A stretch of DNA of 16,366 nucleotides from DAOTWP01 sp034435675 (GCA_034435675.1 DAOTWP010000202.1:1-16366), one strand, 5' to 3'; counted from the first letter of the stretch, positions 1 to 6,846 are shown. Notes: generated by a model from the letters alone, not told the origin. Numbers and translations: made by a program.

Positions 1-120
1 AGTGCCAGCTTTGTCGCGCTGATCCTGCTGCCATTTGGCATTCTGGGCATTGGCGCGGCGGTCTGGGCGAACACCCGCGAACGTGCGCGCACCCGGCGCA
101 AGTCGGACATCAGCGCCTAA
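1..120 (+). CDS. C-terminal end of a membrane protein (partial), possibly GldG-like ABC auxiliary protein
   Basis: Frame 1 is open from the window edge to a TAA at 118-120 and gives 39 residues. They consist of a hydrophobic segment (FVALILLPFGILGIGAAVWA) followed by a basic tail rich in Arg and Lys, the usual layout of a final transmembrane helix with positive residues on the cytoplasmic side. The next gene on the same strand encodes a DUF4340-type anchored protein. In many bacteria DUF4340 genes follow an ABC permease and a GldG-like auxiliary protein that ends in just such a helix plus Arg-rich tail. The GldG assignment is inference from that pairing and from the tail; nothing in these 39 residues is diagnostic. 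The 5' part lies outside the window. Confidence 0.6.
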   Translation, partial: SASFVALILLPFGILGIGAAVWANTRERARTRRKSDISA

Positions 121-156
121 GGACAAACAGATTAATTCTGTGGGAGTGTTTTCCGC

Positions 157-212
157 GTAGGGGAGGATCTCAGACCCTCCCCTACGGGAGAAATCACGAA
201 TGTTCAGACCGC
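157..212 (+). repeat. Palindromic intergenic repeat with 27-bp tail (copy 1 of 2)
   Basis: Positions 157-185 form a near-perfect palindrome starting GTAGGGGAGG and ending CCTCCCCTAC around a TCTCAGA centre. The following bases to 212 (GAGAAATCACGAATGTTCAG and on) match the reverse complement of 11561-11587 with only a few differences. The unit is therefore about 56 bp and present twice in opposite orientation. The core also resembles the core of the 97-bp elements near the slipin gene. It could fold as a transcript hairpin after the gene ending at 120, but no T-tract follows. Confidence 0.8.
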
Positions 213-242
213 ATCTGAGGAGCAGTCATTTTGATTTATCCA

Positions 243-300
243 TTAGTAGTCCGACAGGATGAAATTGCCAGCTAAGCAAGGGGATCAGTCCCCTTGTGCA
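243..300 (+). repeat. Short repeat: left-end motif plus CAAGGGGA/TCCCCTTG palindrome
   Basis: Positions 243-262 (TTAGTAGTCCGACAGGATGA) match the left terminus of the 215-bp element family, seen also at 8392-8410 and in reverse complement at 7252-7271. It is followed at 277-296 by CAAGGGGA, a 4-nt loop and TCCCCTTG, a diverged form of the palindrome at 1995-2016 and 8424-8445. The arrangement parallels the short variant at 8392-8479, except that the right terminus is not recognisable here. The rest of the 121-427 spacer holds a small inverted repeat (ACAGA/TCTGT, 126-140) and the ribosome-binding site of the next gene. Confidence 0.65.
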
Positions 301-410
301 GACAACAGGTTGCTCGCAAACCGAAAGTGCTGCAAGCTTACCGAAGCATCCGAGCCAATACTCAGACCGACACGCAAACCAACCATCAGCGCATGAAACT
401 TCATCCATAG

Positions 411-416
411 AAGGAG
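411..416 (+). promoter_or_regulatory. Shine-Dalgarno AAGGAG that fixes the start of the DUF4340-like gene
   Basis: AAGGAG lies 11 nt upstream of ATG 428. The reading frame is open further upstream (an ATG at 296), but the 44 extra residues there are polar, overlap the palindromic repeat and would put a hydrophilic stretch before the membrane anchor. The SD together with the anchor starting right after 428 supports 428. Confidence 0.75.
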
Positions 417-427
417 ACGGCGTACAC

Positions 428-1897
428 ATGCGACTTAACCGGGGTACTCTTATCTTTCTGGCGGTCAGCATTGTCGTGATTTTTGCGGTGGTGCTGTTCA
501 ACAGCACAGCGCCCGCGACGCAAACCGTCCCCACGCCCTCGCCGGGTCCGACCATCGCCGCCGGACCACTGTTTGCCGCTGTTGACCCGCTGGGGGTGGT
601 CACGGTGGATGTGCGCAACAACAGTGACAGCAGCTTTATCACCTACAGCAAGAGCGCGGCAGGCATCTGGAGCATTTCGCAGGCGACCAACCTGCAAGCA
701 GGATTTGAAGCGAATCAGGGGACCATCTCCACACTGGTGCAGAGCGTGGTCAGCATTGTGCCCAGCCGCAGTTTCCCGCTGGAAGGCAGCGGCGCGTCCC
801 TGACTGACTTTGGACTGTCGCCGGAAGCCTACACGATTACGCTGACGACCAACACCGGCACCAGCCACCGCCTGCGGGTGGGCATTCAGTCGCCCGGCGG
901 CGGTAATTACTATGCGCTGGTCAACGATGACCAGACGACGATCCACATTGTTTCCGGGCAGGTGGTCACTACGGCAACCGGGCAGATCACTGCGCCGCCG
1001 TATGTGACGACCACCACGCTGACGCCCGTTGCAACACCGACCCAGCCGCCGCAGATCGTCGTCTTCCCTGGTCTGTTCGGGGCGGACATCAGCCGCATTG
1101 ACATGCGCAACAACAGCACTGGCGAGTTTGTCACGCTGAGCAAGAGCACGCTGGATATCTGGACGATTGACGCGGCGACCAACAGCCAGCCGCGCGATGC
1201 TGACCAGTTCCAATCCGGGCTGACCGCCGAGACGATCAGCGCCTTCCGCGCCAGCCAGGTGTTCAACCTGTCCGATGTGGGCGGCGACCTGTCCATCTTC
1301 GGGCTGGCTAACCCGCAGTACACGCTGACACTGACCACACGTACCGGGCAGCTCTGGACGATCCAGATCGGCAGTCAGAATCAGGCGGGCACGGGTTACT
1401 TCGCAGTTGTGACCGTTGCTGCTGCGCCGACCCAGACCCCCGAAGCGACGCTGGGACCCGAACTGCCGCCGGAAGTGACGGCTGAAGCGACCGCCGCCGC
1501 TGCGGAAGGCACGGCTGAAGCGACTGCGGCTGTAGAAGCGACTGCGGCTGTGGAAGCGACTGCGGCTGTGGAAGCGACTGCCGCGCCGGAAGTCACCGCT
1601 GCCGCGCCCACCGCGACCCTGCAGCCGGAAATCCTGATTTACGTGATCCCGGCAAGCTCGGTGGATACGCTGCTGCGACTGGTGGCAGTGCCGCCGTACC
1701 TGATCCCGCCGGAAATCACGCCCGAAGCAACGCCCGAAGCAACGCCCGAAGCAACCGGCGAAGCAACGGTTGAAGCCGCCGGCGCGGCTGGCGCAGAAGT
1801 CACTGCGGCTCCCGCTGGCGCAGAGGCAACCGCTGTTGCGCCCGAAGCAACCGCCGCGCCTGCCGAGACAACGGCTGAAAGCACCACTGCGCCTTAA
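428..1897 (+). CDS. Membrane-anchored protein with two DUF4340-like domains and Ala/Thr/Glu/Pro-rich repeats
   Basis: The product has 489 residues. Residues 6-25 are a single N-terminal hydrophobic helix (signal anchor), followed by a Pro/Thr linker. Two homologous domains follow, about 46-192 and 207-430. Each has a strand pair around VDVRNNSDSSF or IDMRNNSTGEF, a W(S/T)I element, a helical stretch, and an FGLxxxxYT(I/L)TLTT strand, the pattern I associate with DUF4340. Domain 2 is split: after the strand ending GYFAVVTV come about 70 low-complexity residues (335-400), and the expected closing part resumes at about 401-427 (EILIYVIPASS...). A second low-complexity tail spans 431-489. DNA repeats underlie these: an 18-bp unit encoding EATAAV at 1517-1588 and a 12-bp unit encoding EATP around 1731-1765. 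The body is probably extracytoplasmic. DUF4340 proteins often accompany GldG-type ABC systems, which fits the upstream fragment, but the biochemical role is unknown. Family call moderate; gene call strong. Confidence 0.85.
   Translation: MRLNRGTLIFLAVSIVVIFAVVLFNSTAPATQTVPTPSPGPTIAAGPLFAAVDPLGVVTVDVRNNSDSSFITYSKSAAGIWSISQATNLQAGFEANQGTISTLVQSVVSIVPSRSFPLEGSGASLTDFGLSPEAYTITLTTNTGTSHRLRVGIQSPGGGNYYALVNDDQTTIHIVSGQVVTTATGQITAPPYVTTTTLTPVATPTQPPQIVVFPGLFGADISRIDMRNNSTGEFVTLSKSTLDIWTIDAATNSQPRDADQFQSGLTAETISAFRASQVFNLSDVGGDLSIFGLANPQYTLTLTTRTGQLWTIQIGSQNQAGTGYFAVVTVAAAPTQTPEATLGPELPPEVTAEATAAAAEGTAEATAAVEATAAVEATAAVEATAAPEVTAAAPTATLQPEILIYVIPASSVDTLLRLVAVPPYLIPPEITPEATPEATPEATGEATVEAAGAAGAEVTAAPAGAEATAVAPEATAAPAETTAESTTAP
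1517..1588 (+). repeat. In-frame 18-bp tandem repeat (EATAAV units)
   Basis: The unit GAAGCGACTGCGGCTGTG occurs at 1517-1534 (last base A), 1535-1552 and 1553-1570, with a degenerate fourth copy at 1571-1588. It encodes repeated EATAAV within the DUF4340-like protein. Perfect identity of adjacent copies suggests recent expansion by slippage. A related 12-bp GAAGCAACGCCC repeat lies around 1727-1765. Confidence 0.9.
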
Positions 1898-1924
1898 CCA
1901 CGCAGGGCGTGTCTGAGAGTTTCC

Positions 1925-1945
1925 GGGCGGGTCTGAGACTCGCCC
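1925..1945. repeat. Degenerate copy of the GTCTGAGAC-centred palindrome
   Basis: GGGCGGGTCTGAGACTCGCCC is a 21-bp near-palindrome directly after the stop of the DUF4340-like gene and is followed by CCTACGGAAG, matching the right flank of the 97-bp element core. It sits between two converging genes and may also act as a bidirectional hairpin terminator, though no T-tract is present. Confidence 0.6.
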
Positions 1946-1994
1946 CTACGGAAGCAGGCATGCCAAGAACCTATCCATAAGCCTGTTTTCCTGA

Positions 1995-2016
1995 ACAAGG
2001 GGATTAATCCCCTTGT
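1995..2016. repeat. Perfect 22-bp palindrome (ACAAGGGGATT and its complement)
   Basis: Two 11-base arms, ACAAGGGGATT and AATCCCCTTGT, abut without a loop. The same 22 bp recur exactly at 8424-8445. The arms match the 16-bp termini (GAACAAGGGGATTATG) of the 122-bp elements at 7290-7411 and 8891-9012, so this site looks like such an element with its interior lost. It lies between the convergent DUF4340-like and pcm genes. Confidence 0.8.
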
Positions 2017-2087
2017 CCGGGCAAGGATTTACTCAGCAAGCGCAAGTTCTCCATAAGCAAAGGGCGGCAGTCTGCACGACTGTCGCC

Positions 2088-2795
2088 CTATGTTTCTTCA
2101 TCAGTGCCTTCGTCCGCGTCGTGGCGCTTGCCTTCTGCCAGGCTGGAACGCCAGCCGTACTGCCCGATCAGCGGTACAAAACGCACTGGCGTCAGCGTTT
2201 CAACATACAACTGCTTGCCCTGCCGCGTCACCCGCTGGATGTCCTGGCGCTCACGATCCCCAACCGGCAGCACCAGCCGCCCGCCCTCGCGCCGGAGCTG
2301 CGCACACAGCGGACCGGGGACATGGGGCGACGCCGCAGTGACCAGAATAGCGTCAAAGGGGGCTTGTGCTGTCAGCCCCTGGGTGCCATCGCCGATATAA
2401 ACCTGCACGCCGTAGCCCAGCGTGCGCAGCAGCCGCTGTGCATTTTGCGCCAGCGCCGGATGCCGTTCGACCGAAAAGACTTCGCGTGCCAGTTCCGCCA
2501 GCACCGCCGCCTGATACCCCGACCCCGTGCCAATTTCCAGCACGTGCTCGGTGCCTTCCAGCAGCAGCATTTCGCTCATCGCCGCGACGATGTACGGCTG
2601 GGAGATTGTTTGCCCATCACCAATCGGCAGAGGTCCATCTTCATAAGCCTGTTCGCGCAGTTCCGGGGGCACAAAGGCATGGCGCGGCACATGCAGCATC
2701 GCCGTCAGCACGCGCACATCACGAATGCCGCGGTCCTGGAGCTGGGTTTCGACCATTTTCTTGCGCAGCGCGGTGTACTGCTCTTCACTGAGCAT
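2088..2795 (-). CDS. pcm: Protein-L-isoaspartate O-methyltransferase
   Basis: This 235-residue protein uses S-adenosylmethionine to methylate L-isoaspartyl residues in aged proteins so that they can revert to aspartate; it acts in the cytoplasm. Family marks are visible in order: DRGIRDVRVLTAM..VPRHAFVP (21-43), the substrate-loop motif DGQTISQPYIVA (60-71), SAM motif I VLEIGTGSGYQAAVLAEL (85-102), an acidic ribose-binding region (VFSVER, 106-111), FDAILVTAA (147-155), and the late RFVPLIG (205-211). The length is usual for the family apart from a charged C-terminal tail of about 18 residues. The frame extends upstream to 2945, but ATG 2795 is preceded by a GAGGGA Shine-Dalgarno and fits the family N terminus, so the longer start is rejected. 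The gene stands alone, convergent with its left neighbour and divergent from its right one. Confidence 0.95.
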   Translation of the reverse strand: MLSEEQYTALRKKMVETQLQDRGIRDVRVLTAMLHVPRHAFVPPELREQAYEDGPLPIGDGQTISQPYIVAAMSEMLLLEGTEHVLEIGTGSGYQAAVLAELAREVFSVERHPALAQNAQRLLRTLGYGVQVYIGDGTQGLTAQAPFDAILVTAASPHVPGPLCAQLRREGGRLVLPVGDRERQDIQRVTRQGKQLYVETLTPVRFVPLIGQYGWRSSLAEGKRHDADEGTDEET

Positions 2796-2980
2796 CGGCT
2801 TCCCTCGCTGGCAGCCACAAACACTTACGGCGCGGCAAATTGCCACGTCAGATGCTACATTCACAGTAACACAGGATAGACTCCTGGACAATACGGGGTT
2901 GGGTATTGGTTGCGAACAGGTCAAACGGGTGGTAATGTTGTTCAATTGGTATCAGAATATCCATCAGGATGTTGCCGTTT

Positions 2981-3640
2981 ATGACTGAGAAATTACGCGA
3001 ATATCAAGGGGAAGGCATTATCGTCAGCTACGACGTGAAACGCTGCATCCATGCGGAACGCTGCGTGCACGGGCTGCCAGGCGTGTTCAACCCACAGGCG
3101 CGCCCCTGGATTCAGCCGCAGCATGCCAGCGCAGATGCGGTTGCCGCAGTGGTGGCGCAGTGCCCCACCGGCGCGCTGCACTTCAGGCGCACGGACGGCG
3201 GCGCTGAAGAAGCCACCCCGGCGGAAAACGTGGTGCGCGTGGTCGCGGATGGTCCGCTGTATATGCACGGGGATGTGACCCTGACGGACGGTGACGGCGT
3301 GCCGGTGCTGCGCGAAACGCGCGCTGCCCTGTGCCGCTGCGGCGTTTCGGAGCACAAGCCGTATTGCGACAACAGCCACATCAAGATGCGTTTTCAGGAC
3401 AGCGGCAGACGTGCGCCGGACGCCAGCACCGCGCCTGAGCCAGCCGCGCAGCCTGAGCCGCTGACAATTACGCCGAGACAGCATGGTCCGCTGGTGCTCA
3501 AGGGACAGTTTGAACTGCTGGATGCCGCCGGACAGGTCATCTTCCGGGGCAATGATACCGCCCTGTGCCGCTGCGGAGGGTCCGGCAATAAACCTTTCTG
3601 CGATGGCACCCACAAAAAAATTGGTTTCAGATCAGAGTAG
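2981..3640 (+). CDS. Three-cluster iron-sulfur protein: 4Fe-4S mono-cluster domain plus two CDGSH domains
   Basis: The 219-residue product has three predicted Fe-S modules. Residues about 15-70 match the Fer4_19/YjdI-type domain (KRCIHAERCVHGLPGVFN, then QCPTGAL), with C22, C28 and C61 as visible ligands. Residues about 80-137 contain a CDGSH motif CRCGVSEHKPYCDNSH (C118, C120, C129, H133), in which N replaces the usual G after CD. Residues about 165-217 contain a canonical second one, CRCGGSGNKPFCDGTH (C196, C198, C207, H211). CDGSH motifs hold a 2Fe-2S cluster by three Cys and one His; family roles are electron or cluster transfer. An Ala/Pro linker (145-165) separates the CDGSH modules. 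ATG 2981 is preferred over in-frame ATG 2969 because AGGA at 2966-2969 is well placed for it. The next gene starts 10 nt downstream, so the two are probably co-transcribed. No signal peptide, hence cytoplasmic. Confidence 0.92.
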   Translation: MTEKLREYQGEGIIVSYDVKRCIHAERCVHGLPGVFNPQARPWIQPQHASADAVAAVVAQCPTGALHFRRTDGGAEEATPAENVVRVVADGPLYMHGDVTLTDGDGVPVLRETRAALCRCGVSEHKPYCDNSHIKMRFQDSGRRAPDASTAPEPAAQPEPLTITPRQHGPLVLKGQFELLDAAGQVIFRGNDTALCRCGGSGNKPFCDGTHKKIGFRSE

Positions 3641-3650
3641 GATTGCGTTT

Positions 3651-4811
3651 ATGACCACGCCATGCACCGCCACATTGCGCAGTATCAATGACCCGAATCG
3701 CCGTGAAGTCAACGTCCGGTCCGGACCGGGCACCACCTTTCCCCTGCTGCTTAAAGGCGCGGTGGGCACGGGAGGACTGCGCGTACTGGACGTGAAGCCC
3801 GATAAGGACGGCACGCATTACGAGGGTAAAGTCTATCAATGGCTGCAACTGGTGTTTCCTGATGGACAGACTGGCTGGGTGCGCGACGACCTCGTCCAGA
3901 TTGTCGGCGATTGCAGCACATTCGGCTATGGGGTGATCTGGACAGACGCCTTTGCCTTTCCGTTGCAGCGCACAGAACTGATTCCGCTGCCGCAGTCCGC
4001 CAAAAGTGCCGAGGTCAGCCCCAAGTCTGCCGCCGCCGCCCCCGCCGCCGAAAAAGCTGCTGCTCCGGCAGGTCCGGCAGCATCTCCCGCTGGCACAGAC
4101 AGCGACGAACGGGTACGCCAGGCTGCGTTCAACATTACCTCGGCGTTTGAGGGTGGCGGCTATGCCACCTATCAGAATTATGACAAGGGAATCATCAGCT
4201 ACGGGCGCTTTCAATTCACATTCGCGGCAGGCAGCCTGATCACGGTCGTCAACATGTACGTGCAGGAATCGAACAGTCCCACCGCGAACGAACTGCGCAA
4301 TCTGTATGTGGGCAGACTGAATGCCAAAGATGCCGCCCTGCAAAACGATACCCACCTGCGCGATTTGCTGATTGCGGCGGCACAGGACAGCATTATGCAG
4401 TCTGTGCAGGATCGTGTTGCCACAACGGGGTTCTGGAATCCCGTGCACGAGTTGAGCATCAACCCGCGCGGCATCAGCTCACCGCTGGGGCGTGCGCTGC
4501 TGTTCGACATGTCCATTCAGCACGGCTTGTACAACAAGGTGATGAACCGGGCAGAAGATTTCTTCAAGGTGCAGTACAAAACGCGCGTAGATCAGAACGG
4601 TGTCGGTGAGGAACGTTTTATCGCGCGGGTGGCGATTGAGCGCCGCGACAGCCTCTACCGCCTGGCAGAGCAGTACCCCAATCTGGCAGGCGTGCGCAGG
4701 CGCGGCGATTTCTGGGTAGAACTGACCGAACGTGGTGATTGGGCGCTTGCCGGGGATGACAGCGGCACGGTGGATGTGCTGGGCAAGCGGGTGCAGGTAC
4801 GCAACCCGTAA
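3651..4811 (+). CDS. SH3b domain protein with chitosanase-like (lysozyme-superfamily) C-terminal domain
   Basis: The 386-residue product starts at ATG 3651, with a TAGGA ribosome-binding site that overlaps the stop codon of the preceding gene. Residues about 5-88 look like a bacterial SH3 domain (VNVRSGPGTTFPLLLKG...GWVRDDLVQIVG). Residues about 116-150 are a low-complexity Ala/Pro/Ser linker. Residues about 152-386 resemble GH46 chitosanase or related phage-type peptidoglycan hydrolase folds: ITSAFEGGGY (163-171) and NYDKGIISYGRFQFTFAAG (176-194), in which E167 and D178 would be the acidic pair, then a mainly helical remainder with LFDMSIQHG (284-292). Such enzymes cut beta-1,4-linked amino-sugar polymers, yet no signal peptide or membrane anchor is visible, which is odd for a wall or chitosan hydrolase. 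Family call is by motif resemblance only. Confidence 0.7.
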   Translation: MTTPCTATLRSINDPNRREVNVRSGPGTTFPLLLKGAVGTGGLRVLDVKPDKDGTHYEGKVYQWLQLVFPDGQTGWVRDDLVQIVGDCSTFGYGVIWTDAFAFPLQRTELIPLPQSAKSAEVSPKSAAAAPAAEKAAAPAGPAASPAGTDSDERVRQAAFNITSAFEGGGYATYQNYDKGIISYGRFQFTFAAGSLITVVNMYVQESNSPTANELRNLYVGRLNAKDAALQNDTHLRDLLIAAAQDSIMQSVQDRVATTGFWNPVHELSINPRGISSPLGRALLFDMSIQHGLYNKVMNRAEDFFKVQYKTRVDQNGVGEERFIARVAIERRDSLYRLAEQYPNLAGVRRRGDFWVELTERGDWALAGDDSGTVDVLGKRVQVRNP

Positions 4812-4895
4812 CACGGCGCGCGGGCACCTGATTTGCGGTTGGCGGTGGCGGGCAGGGCGCCAGCCTGTTTCGCGGCGCTGCCGCGCGTTCATGGC

Positions 4896-4914
4896 GAGGG
4901 GCGTCATGCCCCTC
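4896..4914. terminator. Hairpin between converging genes (GAGGGGC/GCCCCTC)
   Basis: A perfect 7-bp GC-rich stem with a 5-nt loop lies in the 141-bp gap between the chitosanase-like gene (+) and the TIM-barrel gene (-). It could end transcription in both directions, but no T-tract follows on either strand, so factor-independent termination is uncertain. Confidence 0.45.
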
Positions 4915-4952
4915 TCAACAATCGCGTCGTGCTGCGCTGGCGGCGCGGTTTT

Positions 4953-5768
4953 TCACGCCGCTGCGTCGCGCGCCGCGCGCAGGGCGTCGCGCATCAGCAG
5001 GCATTCGCGCACGGCGTCCACTTCCAGCATGCCATGCGGACCGGGACCCTTCATCAATTCCACGCAGATTTTGCCGTCGTAATGCGCCTCGCGCAGCGCC
5101 GCGACCACACGCGGCACCTCAATGCGTCCGCGATTAAACGGCGTCTGCATCTGCGCGCGCGCCGCCTGCCGCAGGTGGATGTGCCGGGCATGGGGCAGCA
5201 GCGCCGCGATGTCATCATGGAAGACATCCGCACAGACCAGTTGTGCCCAATCTACGGTAAGCTGCAAGCCTTTGACTTCGCGCACGAAGTCCCGCGCCAG
5301 CGGCGCAGATTGCACCATGCTGTCCATGTGCGGCTCCATGCTCACGCGCAGCCCATACTTTTCACTCTCGGCGACCATCTCGCGCAGCGCCTCACAACTG
5401 CGCTGGACCGCGCTGGTGTCTTCCGGGGGGTGCACCAGTCCCGGCGAGACGGTGATGCCCGGCGTGCCCAGCGCCTGTGCGAAAGGCAGCAGTGCCTTGA
5501 ACGCCTCAATATCGCGGCGGCGCAGGGTTTCGTCCAGCAGCGAAATGCGCGGCAGCATCAGGTACAGATCAGCAACTTCCAGATTGAACAGTTTGAGGTC
5601 AGTGCGAATCGCGGCGACCGTCTGGCGCGGGTGCTGAATCGCCTCGGCGGTGTGCAGGTGCGCGCCGCTGCCCAGATCCACATAGCGAAAACCCATCCGC
5701 GCGATGGTTCCGAGTGCTTCTGTCAGCGAAAGATCGCTGAATGCCCACGTATGGCAGGAAAATTGCAC
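4953..5768 (-). CDS. Sugar phosphate isomerase/epimerase-like TIM-barrel protein (AP endonuclease 2 family)
   Basis: The 271-residue product has the xylose-isomerase-like TIM-barrel pattern. It starts MQFSCHTWAF, has GFRYVDLG after the first helix, and carries four probable metal ligands on successive strands: E145 (SMEPHMD), D173 (LTVDWAQL), H198 (HIHLRQA) and E237 (ICVELMKG). Family members isomerise or epimerise sugars, inositols or hydroxypyruvate using a divalent metal, and the substrate cannot be read from sequence. The start is a GTG at 5766-5768, supported by an AAGGAG 8 nt upstream; no in-frame ATG would keep the first barrel strand. It is transcribed alone, divergently from the nfeD-like gene across a 366-bp gap. 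Confidence 0.88.
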   Translation of the reverse strand: MQFSCHTWAFSDLSLTEALGTIARMGFRYVDLGSGAHLHTAEAIQHPRQTVAAIRTDLKLFNLEVADLYLMLPRISLLDETLRRRDIEAFKALLPFAQALGTPGITVSPGLVHPPEDTSAVQRSCEALREMVAESEKYGLRVSMEPHMDSMVQSAPLARDFVREVKGLQLTVDWAQLVCADVFHDDIAALLPHARHIHLRQAARAQMQTPFNRGRIEVPRVVAALREAHYDGKICVELMKGPGPHGMLEVDAVRECLLMRDALRAARDAAA

Positions 5769-5776
5769 GCCGCCAA

Positions 5777-5782
5777 CTCCTT
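5777..5782 (-). promoter_or_regulatory. Shine-Dalgarno AAGGAG fixing the GTG start of the TIM-barrel gene
   Basis: Read on the minus strand, AAGGAG lies 8 nt before GTG 5768-5766. It decides in favour of the GTG, whose product begins with the typical first beta strand of the family. Confidence 0.75.
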
Positions 5783-5910
5783 TTCGCCCGTGCCGCTGCG
5801 TCTGGTCGCCGCTGCGGTTGAGGGGATGCCCGCCTACCAGTTAGTCTGCTGATTGTAACGCGGTTGGCGCTTTGCCGCATGGTCGCTGCCCTGCGCGGCA
5901 GGGGGAATTG

Positions 5911-6014
5911 TGTTACTATGGGCGCTGTTCAACGCGGCAGCCGATTGCGGCAGCCTGGCAGGGCAGTCCCCCCAATCATTCGGGGCAACGAAAACGCGCG
6001 AGCCGATCTATAAT
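5911..6014 (+). promoter_or_regulatory. Candidate -10 elements upstream of the nfeD-like gene
   Basis: Two sites stand out. TGTTACTAT at 5911-5919 is an extended -10 (TG-n-TACTAT). TATAAT at 6009-6014 is a perfect -10 consensus, 120 nt before the GTG start. Neither has a convincing TTGACA-like -35 at 16-18 nt, so both are weak calls resting on the -10 alone. Confidence 0.35.
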
Positions 6015-6134
6015 AAAAACAGGTGCGCGTGGGGTCCATCGCGCCGCTGTCGAAAGACAAACACAAACGGATGTCGTGCCTTTATACAGGGCGGCAGTCG
6101 TCCGGTGGAGGGTTGAACAGAGAGGAAGACAGAT

Positions 6135-6833
6135 GTGATTGATCTGGGCTGGCTGGTACTCGATCCCAATATTGTTTACCTGATCCTGATCTTCGGGTTG
6201 TGGCTGATGATCACGGCGGTGTATGTGCCGGGCACGGGCTTTGTCGAGGCGCTGGCGGCGGTCGCGCTGATTGCTACCGTCATACTGCTGGCATCCACGT
6301 CACAAACGAACTGGTGGGCGCTGCTGCTGGTGATTGTAGGCGTACTCGGCTTTATGCTGCTGCCGTTCACCAAAGACCGGCGTGTGCAGCTTGCCGCGAT
6401 TGCCGGGCTGGGTTTGCAGGCGGCAGGCGGGCTGTTCCTGTTCAGCACTGCGCGCGTAGAACCGCTGCTGATCGCGCTGACGGTGGCGCTGCCGCTGCTG
6501 TATCATCTGTATGTGCTGCTGCCGATTATGAACAACCTGCGGGACATGGAGCGCACCGCCCCGGTGAACGGCAATGTGAACACGCTGCTCATCGGTGCGA
6601 ATGGGCGCGTGGAACAGGCGCTGCGCGGCGCGGCACGTCCCACCGGCACAGTGCTGGTGCGCAGTGAATTGTGGACCGCCTTTAGCGATGAAGAACTCGC
6701 CAGCGGCACGCCGGTAACAGTGGTGGATGTCGAAGGCGTGCAGTTGTATGTTGAGCCGACGAAGCAGAAACGGCGCGAAACCGAAGACGTACAACCGGAC
6801 GAAGCAGCGCATCCTGACGCTTCGCTGCCATAA
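6135..6833 (+). CDS. nfeD: NfeD-family membrane protein with C-terminal OB-fold domain
   Basis: The 232-residue product has five hydrophobic segments at about 12-31, 36-54, 60-78, 84-103 and 108-131. A soluble domain follows at about 142-212 with the NfeD OB-fold pattern (LLIGANGRVEQALR, then PTGTVLVRSELWTAFS, then GTPVTVVDVEGVQLYVEP), and then a charged tail. There is no ClpP-like protease domain, so it belongs to the short NfeD form that pairs with slipins. NfeD proteins associate with stomatin/SPFH proteins in membrane microdomains, and a slipin gene lies downstream here. The start is GTG 6135, with GAGGA 8-9 nt upstream; an ATG at 6133 is in another frame and meets a stop at once. A small TM gene follows 13 nt after the stop. 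Confidence 0.88.
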   Translation: MIDLGWLVLDPNIVYLILIFGLWLMITAVYVPGTGFVEALAAVALIATVILLASTSQTNWWALLLVIVGVLGFMLLPFTKDRRVQLAAIAGLGLQAAGGLFLFSTARVEPLLIALTVALPLLYHLYVLLPIMNNLRDMERTAPVNGNVNTLLIGANGRVEQALRGAARPTGTVLVRSELWTAFSDEELASGTPVTVVDVEGVQLYVEPTKQKRRETEDVQPDEAAHPDASLP

Positions 6834-6846
6834 GAAAGGGACAGGC

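Larger units (their letters stand above)
5769..6134. other. Divergent intergenic region, 366 bp
   Basis: This gap between the TIM-barrel gene (-) and the nfeD-like gene (+) contains the two ribosome-binding sites and the candidate -10 boxes listed separately. It has none of the palindromic elements seen elsewhere in the window. Short reading frames here lack a ribosome-binding site. I see no tRNA or recognisable structured RNA. Confidence 0.6.

Noticed and set aside
401..1213. Long minus-strand open frame opposite the DUF4340-like gene
   Set aside because: It is an Arg/Ala/Gly-rich shadow of a GC-rich gene with no ribosome-binding site or domain; the plus-strand frame has an SD, a signal anchor and recognisable domains.
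1517..1588. Possible CRISPR or minisatellite array
   Set aside because: The 18-bp units are contiguous without spacers, in frame and translated; they are a coding tandem repeat.
2013..2879. 288-codon plus-strand open frame over pcm
   Set aside because: It is antisense to a clearly recognisable methyltransferase, is rich in Arg, His and Gln, and begins within an intergenic palindrome.
5872..6138. Small open frames and a possible structured RNA upstream of nfeD
   Set aside because: No SD for the frames, and no tRNA, riboswitch or 6S-like pattern that I could identify; only -10-like boxes remain.
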